Notes: generated by a model not told the origin, from the letters alone. 64,000 bases of DNA from Magnetospirillum sp. ME-1 (GCF_002105535.1 NZ_CP015848.1:1054907-1118906); one strand, 5' to 3'; positions 36,792-46,061 are shown, counted from the stretch's first letter. Numbers and translations are program-made.

Positions 36792-38321
36792 TCAGCTAAC
36801 CACGGATAGGCCCCGATTTTTGAATCGCTTGAGCATGTCCTCAACCGGTTCTGGATCATGACTGATGGCATCTTCTTCAGCCCGCCATGAACCGCAACTA
36901 ACCCATTTTTCGACGACATTCACCCGTTCGCAGCTGGTCGCATTCCCTCGGACCCAGGCGCTGGTCGAAGAGATCGTCCGATCCCCGCCGATGTTGGTCA
37001 GGTTGACCTTCCGGATCTCCGGACCCACGCCGAACTCGGGATGCTTTCCGAGCCAAGAACTGACGCATGCCCGCAAATCGTTGACATTTGGAACCCGCGA
37101 GTTTGGGAAGAACTGCTTGGTGAAGATGCTCACCATCTCGTGCAATTTGGGGGCTGACACATAGGTAAAGTCTTCATCGCCGAAAACCTCATGGGCCACC
37201 ATTTCCCAGGCTGGCCGTTGGTTGCTGGCCAATTCATTGAAATCTTCACCATGATAGGCGCTCGGAGCACCCTTATCCTTGTGTCGGACAAGAATGTTGT
37301 GCAGCCAGCGCCCAACCTCGCGGGCGTCTCGAGTGACCCAGATGTTTTCTGAGATCCACAACTTTGCCTCGTCGATGGTGATACCTCGCAAGTCGGCAAT
37401 AACCTCTGGCATCGGTCTCGAAGCTTTAATTACTGACCATCTGCGGTCGCTGTTATCATGGCCAACTCGAATGACACCTCGCACATCATTTCCGCCAATC
37501 AAGTATAGTGCAGTGTTTTCAACTTGATATGGACGCTGAAACTTTTCATTAATAATGATGTATCGATTTCCGACAAGCCGCTTCATCTTTTCCATATCCA
37601 ACTTATCATTCTGACTTTCGTCAATAAATACAATTGTTTTACCAGCCACCACGCCGTTAAACGAACCAGATACATTGTCCGTGCTGACCGCAGCCACTTG
37701 GTGTCGCCCGAAAATTGTACAAAGGACGTTGTCGACGAGGACATTCTTGCCAATCCCACCCTGCGGATAGAACACCAAGCAGGGGATCGTGAAATTCTCC
37801 GGCTGAAGATATTTGCGGCTGATCACATGTTCGATGTGATCCCGCGCCTCCTCCTTTTCACCGGCAAGCGTCCAAGTGAGGTAGTCGAAGAATGGATGGA
37901 CATCCTCAACATTGGGCTGAACCCAATCGCGCCGGTCGATGAGATTGAGGTGCTGCTCCGGCGCTTGATCGAAGGTGGCGGTGATATCGCGGTAAATCCG
38001 GCCTTCCGTCTCCAAGATCTTGGTGAAGAGCATAAATCCCTCGCTCGATTGGAGTTCGGCGTGGCTGTTTTGCAAGGCCTGTTTATTGAGGAATCCCCAC
38101 CCTGCTGGGCTTCGTTCGACGTAGCTGCCTTGCCCTCGGATAAAGCGATAGTCCTGCCGCTCGATAATCTCTTTGATCCGGCGTTCAAGGTCCTGCCGTT
38201 GCTGCTCGCGTAGCGCGGCAGCAGCCTGCTTATCCGCCTGGGCCGCAGTCTTCCTGGCCACCTTCAATTGTTCAGCCTGGGTCGTAAGGTCTTGGATTTT
38301 GGCGTCAATGGAGGTGCTCAT
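36792..38321 (-). CDS. DUF5906-like P-loop helicase/primase-associated ATPase
   Basis: A 509-aa protein starting MSTSIDAKIQDLTTQAEQLK with a coiled-coil N-terminus. CLVFYPQGGIGKNVLVDNVL is a Walker A with Asn where Ser/Thr is usual. VFIDESQND is Walker B. NDVRGVIRVGHDNSDRRWSVI is the SF3/D5-like sensor and arginine region. Such helicases start replication of plasmids, phages and satellites. The ATG has GGGAGGTG upstream. The gene overlaps the upstream primase by 4 bases, so the two form a replication operon. Confidence 0.8.
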   Translation of the reverse strand: MSTSIDAKIQDLTTQAEQLKVARKTAAQADKQAAAALREQQRQDLERRIKEIIERQDYRFIRGQGSYVERSPAGWGFLNKQALQNSHAELQSSEGFMLFTKILETEGRIYRDITATFDQAPEQHLNLIDRRDWVQPNVEDVHPFFDYLTWTLAGEKEEARDHIEHVISRKYLQPENFTIPCLVFYPQGGIGKNVLVDNVLCTIFGRHQVAAVSTDNVSGSFNGVVAGKTIVFIDESQNDKLDMEKMKRLVGNRYIIINEKFQRPYQVENTALYLIGGNDVRGVIRVGHDNSDRRWSVIKASRPMPEVIADLRGITIDEAKLWISENIWVTRDAREVGRWLHNILVRHKDKGAPSAYHGEDFNELASNQRPAWEMVAHEVFGDEDFTYVSAPKLHEMVSIFTKQFFPNSRVPNVNDLRACVSSWLGKHPEFGVGPEIRKVNLTNIGGDRTISSTSAWVRGNATSCERVNVVEKWVSCGSWRAEEDAISHDPEPVEDMLKRFKNRGLSVVS

Positions 38322-39202
38322 GCCACACCTCCCACGAACTTGCCGTTGGCGACATTGATCAGAAAGCCGAGCGAGATTTGCTTGCCGTGCTGCGCCTGCC
38401 GGAGGCAGTGCCGCCACTTGGCATCGCAGTCACTGGCCGACTTTTGTCGCATCAGGCCCCCGAGGGTGACGGATCGGAAATCATCAAGGGTGAATCCGTT
38501 GGTGGCCATGGCAATGCCAATTCGCCACCAAAGGGGCTCCTGGCCAACATATCGGCTCTTGAGCTTGGACAGTAGCAAAGCGCGGGTTTCATCCGAAATT
38601 TCTGGATGGTCCACCACCGGGGCTGTTTTTTCCCTCTCGATGCGGGCTGCGGCGGCAGTCGCCCACCCAGACCAATCCAGAAACTGCCCCTCATTGACCC
38701 AAGACTCTGCCAGGACCACTCGTTCTGGGGGGCATGTTGGGAGGTAAAATCCGCGGGACAGATCAAGCTGTGACCGATCACCGATGCCCGCCCAAGCTTT
38801 GATCTCAGGCCGCATGTCGCGAAACACCGCTGCTGGTGCAGGCGTGTTTAATGGAAAAAATGCCCGAAATGCATCCTGGCCGCCTTTTTTGGCCGAGCGG
38901 TGGGAATAGGTTGTATAGGCCACATGCCTCCATGGTCGGAACTTGGCCTTGAAAGCGGAAATGCTGAAGCCGCCATCTATGTCCAGGGCCAACATACTGT
39001 ATTCGACCACATTGGCCGCACAGCGCCGGACTGGATCTCCGCCACCTTCAACGAAGCGGGCGGGGCAGACCATCAGGGTGTCCTTGGCCTCGGTCGCGGT
39101 ATGGGCGGTCAGTAATGAACAAACTGCATCCCAGTTGGCACTTTCACTAACAGAAGCAATGTTGTCTTTAGAGTTTCCAAAAAATGTTAAATGATACTTC
39201 AT
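38318..39202 (-). CDS. primase-like protein with PriCT-2-like C-terminus
   Basis: A 294-aa protein. MLALDIDGGFS and HVAYTTYSHRSAKKGGQDAF match the AEP/RepB-like primase core, and SRYVGQEPLWWRIGIAMATN then DCDAKWRHCLRQ resembles PriCT-2. Its partner is the helicase downstream. The ATG at 39202 has GAGGTG 7 bases upstream. With the helicase it gives a P4-like replication unit, suggesting a satellite or integrated plasmid. Confidence 0.75.
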   Translation of the reverse strand: MKYHLTFFGNSKDNIASVSESANWDAVCSLLTAHTATEAKDTLMVCPARFVEGGGDPVRRCAANVVEYSMLALDIDGGFSISAFKAKFRPWRHVAYTTYSHRSAKKGGQDAFRAFFPLNTPAPAAVFRDMRPEIKAWAGIGDRSQLDLSRGFYLPTCPPERVVLAESWVNEGQFLDWSGWATAAAARIEREKTAPVVDHPEISDETRALLLSKLKSRYVGQEPLWWRIGIAMATNGFTLDDFRSVTLGGLMRQKSASDCDAKWRHCLRQAQHGKQISLGFLINVANGKFVGGVA

Positions 39203-39228
39203 CGCTACACCTCATATGTTGTCCCGAC

Positions 39229-39244
39229 AGGAGGCTTGCCTCCT
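39229..39244. promoter_or_regulatory. hairpin upstream of the primase operon
   Basis: AGGAGGC-TT-GCCTCCT is a perfect 7-bp inverted repeat 27 bases ahead of the primase start. It could be an operator or an RNA hairpin. 39245-39378 is AT-rich, with no gene seen. Confidence 0.35.
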
Positions 39245-39378
39245 CCTGCCGGGAAGTTGTCGCGAGGTGGTGGCGACGATGTGCATACTTATTTATCGAT
39301 GCTGTAAACGCGCACAGACTATATTTAATCATCGCAAAATCTCCACCTCGGTTTATGTCGTCACAGGCAAGGACGACA

Positions 39379-39678
39379 TTAGTTGTATTTATTGTTGTTA
39401 GTCGCCTGAGTGCGTCGATATTCGGTTGTCATGTATGCTGACTGATCGTGGTGAATAAATGTCGCAATCGCAGCCATAAACTGGTTCATCCAAAAGCGAT
39501 TCATGCGGTTGAAGTCATATCCATGCACGCTCACCACATGATCAATGATATCACCTGACGTCTTAAGTGCGTTCGGAGGAAATCCATCTATATTTTCGTA
39601 TATTGCTCGAAGATCGGCCTCCGGGAGGCCGACGCCAATGTCGTTGATTTCAAAAATTACTAATGTTTTATCATTCAT
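39379..39678 (-). CDS. hypothetical protein (99 aa) in the satellite module
   Basis: The product begins MNDKTLVIFEINDIGVGLPE and continues with a mixed alpha/beta pattern (IYENIDGFPPNALKTSG, NQFMAAIATFIHHDQ). It is lower in GC than its surroundings. I do not recognise it. It is divergent from the small forward genes to the right and lies upstream of the primase operon on the same strand. Confidence 0.55.
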   Translation of the reverse strand: MNDKTLVIFEINDIGVGLPEADLRAIYENIDGFPPNALKTSGDIIDHVVSVHGYDFNRMNRFWMNQFMAAIATFIHHDQSAYMTTEYRRTQATNNNKYN

Positions 39679-39698
39679 GATCTCATCAATCCTTATGA

Positions 39699-40060
39699 TT
39701 GGCCTGGCGCGGAATGCGTAGGCAACTCACAGGACGATATCTGTCACTGTGGTATTCCGTCATTATTTCGTTTTACTTCCTGTGTTATGCCCGCCTGGAA
39801 GTGTTGGTTGCCATGGAATGCAACCACGCCGAGCTATCGGCAATAATTCATCCCTCTTGTGCGGCGGCAGAACGCAGTATTCAGCCCATAATTCTGTCTT
39901 GGCGCCCTTGGCCTGGCGCAGAATCAAAAGTGAATTCTTGGGAATGCTGCGAAATCGCCGGGACGAGCGTCGAAATTTGTTGCGCCATCTTGATGGCGAA
40001 AGATATCGAAAAATCCAAAACAAGGGGCTAACGTTGCGTCATACCCAAGCAACACGGAGG
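39699..40060. other. unresolved stretch, no gene assigned
   Basis: Three overlapping frames compete (forward 39699-40031 and 39749-40075, reverse 39763-40023). The frame with MLRNRRDERRNLLRHLDGER is the most protein-like but starts poorly. No ribosome site decides between them. Confidence 0.3.
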
Positions 40061-40065
40061 TTAAA

Positions 40066-40395
40066 ATGGGTGTGATGAATACAATAGGAAAGCACATGTC
40101 AAAATTGTGCTCAGCAAGCCACGCAATGGCGACGCTTGATCAAGACTTGTTTGTTATAAAGCCGCCGCCATTATTTGATGGTCTGGACGTTATTGTTATC
40201 CGACTTACCGATCAAGCGGCAGCTGAATTGCTTCGATCTGCTCGCAAACGCGGCGATGTCATCAGGCGTGCATCCACTGGACAGCGATGGATGGGGACGG
40301 CTGAGGATGTCTGCCTGATTAGCCCGAATCCAAAGCGGCGCAACGAGCTAATGGCAATGGCCAAAGCAACTTTTGGCCCAATGATTAAATTGTAA
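40066..40395 (+). CDS. hypothetical protein (109 aa)
   Basis: Starts MGVMNTIGKHMSKLCSASHA, with CGGAGG 5 bases upstream, so translation is likely. The middle, GLDVIVIRLTDQAAAELLRS, looks alpha/beta. AT-rich codon usage sets it apart from the chromosomal genes. Family not recognised. It is followed 16 bases later by a second unknown gene. Confidence 0.6.
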   Translation: MGVMNTIGKHMSKLCSASHAMATLDQDLFVIKPPPLFDGLDVIVIRLTDQAAAELLRSARKRGDVIRRASTGQRWMGTAEDVCLISPNPKRRNELMAMAKATFGPMIKL

Positions 40396-40411
40396 AAATG
40401 AGGATAATAAA

Positions 40412-41095
40412 GTGAGCAACATGAATGTAGTAAACTACTTAGAAAAGAGCACAAACATCATACCAACTGGCAGCGACGACAATGAGCAACAGGCAGTATA
40501 TGTCAGTATTAATGAGGAGGGGGAATCTGTGTTCTGCGAGAATCACTCCCATATAGAGCGGGCTACAGATCCTAATGGATTAGATGATCTTGCGTCACGC
40601 AAAATGGAAGAGCTTGTGTGTAAGATTAATGATACATGGTCTAAAATTAAATACATAAAGGAGGGCGCTATAGACACGCGCAATGAATGTGTGGAGTGTG
40701 AAAGTGGCGGCTCTAAATCAGATCGTCGCGACGATATAGAGAGGTTGCTGGCAATAAAGCGTAGCTATGGAGTTGAGTACTCTCGCATTTTGCTTTCGAT
40801 GAGAGATGCTGAGTTTCAGGATGACGTAATTGGGCACCTCCAGATTATCAATGACAAGATCATCGGCGGCATTCTTGATCTGGGCGATCTAGAAAGATTT
40901 GACTTTAGTGATGCGGAGCTTACGGCGGTAGAATTAAATTACGAGTACTGCATTGAATGTGAGGAGATACGAGACAACGCCGAATACGCTATTTATGGCA
41001 AGTATGGAGTTTTGGCTGAGATTTGTCGCGCACTTGAAAGACACAGAACAAAGTTGCGAATGCTTTTCTCTGATGCTGCAGCGAAAGTGACGTAG
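40412..41095 (+). CDS. hypothetical acidic protein (227 aa), AT-rich
   Basis: Begins MSNMNVVNYLEKSTNIIPTG at a GTG/ATG pair (the GTG at 40412 is the first codon). It is strongly acidic, with helices such as DRRDDIERLLAIKRSYG and CIECEEIRDNAEYAIYG and several Cys (VECESGG, CIECEE). GC content is well below that of the window. Not recognised. A phage-satellite gene is likely from context. Confidence 0.6.
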   Translation: MSNMNVVNYLEKSTNIIPTGSDDNEQQAVYVSINEEGESVFCENHSHIERATDPNGLDDLASRKMEELVCKINDTWSKIKYIKEGAIDTRNECVECESGGSKSDRRDDIERLLAIKRSYGVEYSRILLSMRDAEFQDDVIGHLQIINDKIIGGILDLGDLERFDFSDAELTAVELNYEYCIECEEIRDNAEYAIYGKYGVLAEICRALERHRTKLRMLFSDAAAKVT

Positions 41096-41126
41096 CTATT
41101 GGTTTCGACATAGGCGATTTTGGAGG

Positions 41127-41146
41127 GGAGGTCAACGTTGACCTCC
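41127..41146. promoter_or_regulatory. perfect 20-bp palindrome
   Basis: GGAGGTCAACGTTGACCTCC lies 31 bases after the 227-aa gene. It has no T-run, so it may be a protein-binding site and not a terminator. The remaining 41147-41415 is AT-rich with no gene and probably holds the promoter of the MucR-like gene. Confidence 0.5.
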
Positions 41147-41415
41147 GCTTCATGTTAATAAATTGGATCGCTCGATGGAAAATATCTTTTAGAAATACAG
41201 CGAAAATGCGGCTTGCGACTGTGAATATTTTCTAACAACATACTCAGGTATCAGTTTATTTCTATATAAAAGCGCTTCTACATGAAATAATTATGCTTAT
41301 CTCATCATGATGTCATTTGCTTCATGACGATCAGACTGCAGATTGACCAGTCGCTGCGGCTATGTCACTGGTATCGGTAACAATTTCAGATCAAAGCCTC
41401 AAGGAGGCACAATCA

Positions 41416-41895
41416 ATGGCTGATCAAAAGGTATCTTTTGCCGCCCGCATCGTGGCTTCGTACTTGGGTAACCACGAGATCTCCATCACCGATCTCCCCG
41501 AGCTCATCAAGGCTACCTACGCAGCCTTGGCCGGTACCGATGCTCCGCCCCCAGTCGATGCGGATCGTCCCATCCCGGCCGTGCCGATCCGGAAGTCCAT
41601 CACGGCTGATGCCATCACCTGCCTGGAATGTGGGAAGCGGCAGAAGATGCTGCGCCGCCATTTATCGACCTCCCATACCTTGTCGGTCGATGAATACCGA
41701 GCCAAATGGTCTCTGCCTGCTGATTACCCTATGACTGCCCGCAACTACGCTCAAAAGCGCTCGGAGATGGCCATCAAGATTGGCCTTGGCAGGAAACCCA
41801 AGGCTGCTGCGGCAGAGGCGGTCGCGAATACGGTGGAAGAGCAGAAGCCACTGCACAGCTATCCTGCATCGAGATGGTCCAAGCCAACGGTCTGA
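41416..41895 (+). CDS. MucR/Ros-family zinc-finger transcriptional regulator
   Basis: A 159-aa protein. The finger CLECGKRQKMLRRHLSTSH (C-x2-C-x9-H-x4-H) and the flanks SVDEYRAKWSLPADYPM and NYAQKRSEMA are the Ros/MucR signature. MucR proteins are H-NS-like silencers of AT-rich DNA in alphaproteobacteria. AAGGAGG sits 8 bases before the ATG at 41416; the open frame extends to 41362. Carried in an AT-rich accessory module, it could silence that module. Confidence 0.9.
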   Translation: MADQKVSFAARIVASYLGNHEISITDLPELIKATYAALAGTDAPPPVDADRPIPAVPIRKSITADAITCLECGKRQKMLRRHLSTSHTLSVDEYRAKWSLPADYPMTARNYAQKRSEMAIKIGLGRKPKAAAAEAVANTVEEQKPLHSYPASRWSKPTV

Positions 41896-42261
41896 TTACC
41901 CAACGATGCTCAAGTCCATCTGAACGCCGCGTACCAGCACCTCGGGGGCAACAGAGCCACGCTTGCCTGGCACCAGCTTGACCAGGCCGTATTGGCTCAT
42001 GGTTTTGAGGGTTCTGGAGAGATTGCTGGCCTTACGGCCGCTCATTACCTCCAACTCGGCCAGCGATGCCGGGTGTTGTTCATCTATGATCCGCAACAGC
42101 CTGCGATTTGGTTCCGACAACACCTTCGCCAACGACTCGAGCGATGTGAACCAAATCTTCGGTTCATCAGGCTGGCGCCGACGTTCACCACGAGCAATCT
42201 GCAAGGCGCGCTCACGAAGCTCATTGTGGGTGGCGATGCCGACTTTGGTCTTTTCAGCCAT
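41896..42261 (-). CDS. tumA: TumA-like winged-helix antitoxin (HVO_A0114-type)
   Basis: A 121-aa protein. IWFTSLESLAKVLSEPNRRL and LAELEVMSGRKASNLSRTLK are the winged HTH typical of the antitoxin paired with TumE/DUF6516. It overlaps the end of the toxin gene by 8 bases and follows it in the same operon. The protein should repress the operon through the palindrome at the toxin start. Confidence 0.75.
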   Translation of the reverse strand: MAEKTKVGIATHNELRERALQIARGERRRQPDEPKIWFTSLESLAKVLSEPNRRLLRIIDEQHPASLAELEVMSGRKASNLSRTLKTMSQYGLVKLVPGKRGSVAPEVLVRGVQMDLSIVG

Positions 42262-42631
42262 CGTGTTGCTCCTTCAGGATGCGCTCGATCTCATCAAAGA
42301 AATCGGCAATCAGCTTCTCGGCAGTCACAAACGAGTAGGGCCGACCCTCGTCGGTTTCGTCGCGGTGCCAATGGTCGAAGGCGGTCTGGCGTTCGACAAA
42401 CTTGCCGCCACGATGCGCAACGCCATGGGCATTGTCGTATCCCATCAACCGGCGGCCATCACGGGAATGGAAGGTCAGAGAATACGAAACGCCGTGGGGC
42501 TTCTCGGCCGTAGCTTCAATCGCCTTGACCTTGAATCGGGCGACATAGCCGTCATCGTAGATGATCTCTTCACCGTCAAGATCCAGCAGATATGAGAGGG
42601 TCTGATCAGCATGTGGCATGCCTGCATTCAT
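42254..42631 (-). CDS. tumE: TumE-family (DUF6516) toxin
   Basis: A 125-aa protein. SYSLTFHSRDGRRLMGYDNA, then GRPYSFVTAEKLIADFFDEI, is the TumE/DUF6516 pattern (y-r-l-x-G-x-R-l-v-g-Y-D-N ... F-x-s-x-e-x-L-x-x-D-F). The gene order, toxin first and then a winged-helix antitoxin, is as in known tumAE pairs. The start is ATG 42631 inside a palindrome; ATG 42619 is possible. Confidence 0.8.
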   Translation of the reverse strand: MNAGMPHADQTLSYLLDLDGEEIIYDDGYVARFKVKAIEATAEKPHGVSYSLTFHSRDGRRLMGYDNAHGVAHRGGKFVERQTAFDHWHRDETDEGRPYSFVTAEKLIADFFDEIERILKEQHDG

Positions 42632-42647
42632 ATCAGTTAGTGATATG
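42629..42647. promoter_or_regulatory. palindromic operator at the tumE start
   Basis: CATATCA-GTTAG-TGATATG is a perfect 7+7 inverted repeat covering the start codon of tumE, so a bound TumA dimer could repress the operon. The repeat is seen directly; the binding is inferred. Confidence 0.6.
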
Positions 42648-42752
42648 GGTTGGCAAGTTCAAGGCTGAGAGGGAGTGACAATGGAAGGCCCATTTGGCGA
42701 TAGGGCGTTTATGCTAACTCATTGAAAAGTTAGCTATAGAAGCGTAGTTCAG

Positions 42753-44207
42753 CTACTTATCGGATTTCATTTCTGAAGTCATGTGGCGAAGGCGCTCCCG
42801 TCGTTCTCGTTCCTGCCGACGTGCTCGTACACCCAGCGCGTGGTTGTATGTCTTGTCCAGCATGGCAATGCTGGTGCCTGCCCAGGTCGCGATTACGCCA
42901 GGATTCAGATCGCTCGTTTCAATTTCTTCTGTGATGGTTGTGTGGCGGATGCTTGTTAGGTCGAAATCATGGCCGTACACATTGTGCGTCAGGTTCGCCG
43001 AATCTAAAAGGCTATCAAAGCTTTTGGCGAATGAGCCAATCGCACTGCCATCCCTGTGCATCCATAAGGGGTCATTGGCAGTGGGCTTTCTGCCAAACTG
43101 GGCCTCGTAATACGCGGGCAACGTCTTCAGCAGGATCGTCGATATCTCCTGACGCATGTGATCGATTGGTTCCACCGTGCGCGGCTTGACCAGTGACTTC
43201 ACAGCGTTGACGTGGAGCTTCACATAAATTTCCTCACCATCAGGGCCGACGTCGGGGAGGAGGGAGGAAAATTTCAATTGGTATCCCTCGGCCACACGTA
43301 AACCGTATGCCCGGAGGGTAAGGCAGCACCACCAGCAAAGTTGGCGATGGCGCCGATTATCTCCCACCAGCTTTGGAGGGTTAAGCCAGCTGGGAATAAC
43401 CTCCATCAAATGCATCCAGTCAGCCTGGGTGAAGTGTGGAGTAGGGCTGGATGCTGATGAAGGCGTGTCCGTGGTCGTGGGGGCATGGTCGGGGATCGAT
43501 ATTACATGTCGCTGCCTACGAGCAAATTTGAATACCGCCCGCAGATAGGACCATTCTTTGCTCTTTGTCGTGCCCGCAGGAATCGATTTTTCCTTGGCGG
43601 TTATCCGTCGAACAAATGGCTCGCCATTTCGCAACGACTCTATGGCATCGATTTGGGCTCCTTGGCCACTGACCCAATAGGTGTCTCGCCAGCGTTGCCA
43701 GACAGCCAGATCGACCGTATCGATCTCATCAATTGGCTTCTTCTGGAACAGATCGTATCGGGCGACATACCGCGTGATAAAACTGCGGTGATGCTCATAT
43801 TTTGTCCAACTGACCTGCCCGCGGCCTTGCAACTCCAGCAAGTCGTCAAGGTAATCCTCGGCGGCCTCGGCCAGGGTTGGTGTCCGGCGCGAGTTCAGGC
43901 GTTTGCCTTTTCCAACCTGCTCGCGATAGCGATAGAGGATGCGCTTGCCAAATTCGATGATCTCTTCAGGCGGACCGTTTCGCTTGACCATTTCGAAATC
44001 GAATTCCCTACCTGCAGTCGCGAGGTGCATAGGGCTATATCGGAATTCGGCGGCGACCAGTCCCTCTTTACGCGGCTGGCCTAAGATCTGGAGGCGAAAG
44101 TAGAACCGCCCCTTGGAGCGCGACGACGGGCGCTGGAAGAGGATGAGTTGGCCGGTTTCGTCGTGCCATTCAGTTGCATAAGCGGGCATTGGGGCGGGCT
44201 CGGTCAT
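42753..44207 (-). CDS. tyrosine-type integrase next to the tRNA-Phe attachment site
   Basis: A 484-aa protein from the ATG at 44207 (MTEPAPMPAYATEW). Catalytic boxes: RAYGLRVAEGYQLKF, DLTSIRHTTITEEIE, WAGTSIAMLDKTYNHAL with Tyr. The open frame runs on to 44531 but crosses the tRNA-Phe fragment. It is the outermost gene of the satellite-like module and lies 160 bases from the attachment fragment, as expected for an integrase. Confidence 0.9.
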   Translation of the reverse strand: MTEPAPMPAYATEWHDETGQLILFQRPSSRSKGRFYFRLQILGQPRKEGLVAAEFRYSPMHLATAGREFDFEMVKRNGPPEEIIEFGKRILYRYREQVGKGKRLNSRRTPTLAEAAEDYLDDLLELQGRGQVSWTKYEHHRSFITRYVARYDLFQKKPIDEIDTVDLAVWQRWRDTYWVSGQGAQIDAIESLRNGEPFVRRITAKEKSIPAGTTKSKEWSYLRAVFKFARRQRHVISIPDHAPTTTDTPSSASSPTPHFTQADWMHLMEVIPSWLNPPKLVGDNRRHRQLCWWCCLTLRAYGLRVAEGYQLKFSSLLPDVGPDGEEIYVKLHVNAVKSLVKPRTVEPIDHMRQEISTILLKTLPAYYEAQFGRKPTANDPLWMHRDGSAIGSFAKSFDSLLDSANLTHNVYGHDFDLTSIRHTTITEEIETSDLNPGVIATWAGTSIAMLDKTYNHALGVRARRQERERRERLRHMTSEMKSDK

Positions 44208-44369
44208 GGTAGGTGGGGGCAACTTGCCCCAAACTTGCCCCAAAATCTTAATCGCAGTGTCCGTGACTCGCAAGTTTTTGAGAACAAAGAGAAAATGCAA
44301 GCCGACGGCATCAAAAGCAGTTTGGGGCAAGTTGTTATATTTCAATGTGTTAGCTTGCAGAGGCGTCTG

Positions 44370-44417
44370 CTGAAAATCGCAGTGTCGGTGGTTCGATTCC
44401 GCCCCTGGGCACCATTT
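44370..44417 (+). repeat. tRNA-Phe 3' fragment, attachment core (junction of two elements)
   Basis: CTGAAAATCGCAG (anticodon arm with GAA), GGTGGTTCGATTCC (T-arm) and CCTGGGC-ACCA match the 3' 45 nt of an alphaproteobacterial tRNA-Phe; the 5' half is absent. The last 20 bases (44398-44417) recur at 47618-47637. No intact tRNA-Phe is visible in the window. Confidence 0.8.
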
Positions 44418-44477
44418 CCCCTCTAGTGGGTTGAAATGGCGTAAGTTCTTCAAAAGCAATGGCCTTTGGCTCCCCCT

Positions 44478-44501
44478 GTGGTACAAACAGGTGGTCCAAT
44501 G
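44478..44501 (+). promoter_or_regulatory. candidate integrase arm-binding sites, left end
   Basis: GTGGTACAAAC (44478-44488) and GTGGTCCAATG (44491-44501) lie just inside the left attachment site. The same pair, in swapped order, lies inside the right site at 47531-47554. Confidence 0.45.
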
Positions 44502-46061
44502 GTCCTTGCTATGAGCCGTCCTTTCAAGCACCCCAAGACAGGCGTCTACTACTTCCGCAAAGCCGTGCCCGACGATCTTCGGGACGTCATCGGCAAGCGG
44601 GAGGAAAAAATCTCGCTCCGCACCAAGTCTCCTGCGGAAGCCAGGGTGGCCTATGCGCAGATCGCCGCCGAGGTGGAGAACCGCTGGAAGGCGCTGCGCT
44701 CCAAGCCCGAACCGCTAACCCATCGTCAGATCGTGGCCTTGGCAGGCGAGGCTTACCGCGAACTCGTCCATGCCGTTGGCGACGATCCCGGCGACCCCGA
44801 GATTTGGACCCATGTGCTGCGCCTTCAGTTCGAGGCCCGCGCCTTTGAGCAACAGGAAGCCTGGATGGGGCCGCATGTGGACGACCTGTTGCTGCGCAAG
44901 GGCATCAGCACCGATCCTGACAGCCGTAGACGGCTGATCGAGGAACTGGATAAGGCGCTGATCCAGGCCGCTGCGGTGCTGAAACGCAATGCGGAGGGCG
45001 ATTACCGCCCAGACCCGGATGCGGAGCGGTTTCCCCAGTGGGATGCCCCTAAGCCCGTCAGCGCAGTTCCTGTCGCCTCTGCGGGCCGCTGGACGCTGAC
45101 CGGGCTGGTGGAAGATTGGTGGAAGGAGGCCAGTGCCGCAGGCACCAAGCCAGCCACCTACGAAAGCTACCGCAACACCATGTCCAAGTTCGTGGCCTTC
45201 CTTGGGCACGACGATGCCAGCCGGATCACTGGCGATGACGTGGTGGGCTTCAAGGATCATCGCCTTGCCGAGGTGAACCCCAGGACCGGGAAGCCGATTT
45301 CCCCCAAGACGGTCAAGGACAGCGACCTCTCCGGCCTCAAGTCCATCTTCGGCTGGGCCGTGAGCAATCGCCGCATGACCGGCAACCCGGCCACCGGCAT
45401 CACCATCAAGCTGGGCAAGAGGGCCAAGGTGCGGCCCAAGGGCTTCACCGACGAAGAGGCGTTGGCGTTGCTTGAGGCCGCTTGGACCTACAGGCCGGGA
45501 CGGGAACACCCCAAGCTGGCGGCGGCCAAGAAGTGGACGCCCTGGCTCTGTGCCTACACGGGTGCCCGCATTGGTGAGATGGTGCAGCTTCGCAAGGAGG
45601 ACTTGCGGCAGGTGGGTGACCTGTGGGTGCTGACCATCACCCCCGAGGCGGGGACGGTGAAGACCAACGAGGCTCGCGAGGTGGTGCTGCACAGCCACTT
45701 GGTGGACCTTGGTTTCCCCGCCTTCGTGTCCTCATGTGAAGTGGGCTACCTTTTCCTGACGCCCAAGGAGGATGGGACCACTCGCGGCCCCTGGCGAACC
45801 GCCAAGAACCGTGTGACCGAGTTCGTCCGCACCGTGGTGACCGACCCCAACGTGCAGCCCAATCACGGCTGGCGGCACCGGCTGAAGACGGTGGGCATGG
45901 AAGTGGGCATGGCTGAACGTGTTCTCCACGCCATGCAGGGGCACAGCCCGAAGACCGTAGGCGACACCTACGGCGATGTGACCATCAAGGCCCTGGCGCT
46001 GGAGGTGGCGAAGTTACCAAGGTACGAGGTGAACGCCGACACGCAGAAAGCATCCCGTTGA
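44499..46061 (+). CDS. tyrosine-type integrase of the small tRNA-Phe element
   Basis: A 520-aa protein beginning MVLAMSRPFKHPKTGVYYFR, a DUF6538-type arm domain, with GGTGG upstream; ATG 44511 is the alternative. Catalytic boxes: YTGARIGEMVQLRKE, NHGWRHRLKTVGMEVG, MQGHSPKTVGDTYGD (H and Tyr). It lies directly beside the left attachment core of a 3.2-kb element that ends at 47637. Confidence 0.92.
   Translation: MVLAMSRPFKHPKTGVYYFRKAVPDDLRDVIGKREEKISLRTKSPAEARVAYAQIAAEVENRWKALRSKPEPLTHRQIVALAGEAYRELVHAVGDDPGDPEIWTHVLRLQFEARAFEQQEAWMGPHVDDLLLRKGISTDPDSRRRLIEELDKALIQAAAVLKRNAEGDYRPDPDAERFPQWDAPKPVSAVPVASAGRWTLTGLVEDWWKEASAAGTKPATYESYRNTMSKFVAFLGHDDASRITGDDVVGFKDHRLAEVNPRTGKPISPKTVKDSDLSGLKSIFGWAVSNRRMTGNPATGITIKLGKRAKVRPKGFTDEEALALLEAAWTYRPGREHPKLAAAKKWTPWLCAYTGARIGEMVQLRKEDLRQVGDLWVLTITPEAGTVKTNEAREVVLHSHLVDLGFPAFVSSCEVGYLFLTPKEDGTTRGPWRTAKNRVTEFVRTVVTDPNVQPNHGWRHRLKTVGMEVGMAERVLHAMQGHSPKTVGDTYGDVTIKALALEVAKLPRYEVNADTQKASR

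Noticed and set aside
44370-44414. Functional tRNA-Phe gene
   Set aside because: The 5' acceptor strand and D-arm are missing, and the anticodon stem is not completed upstream.
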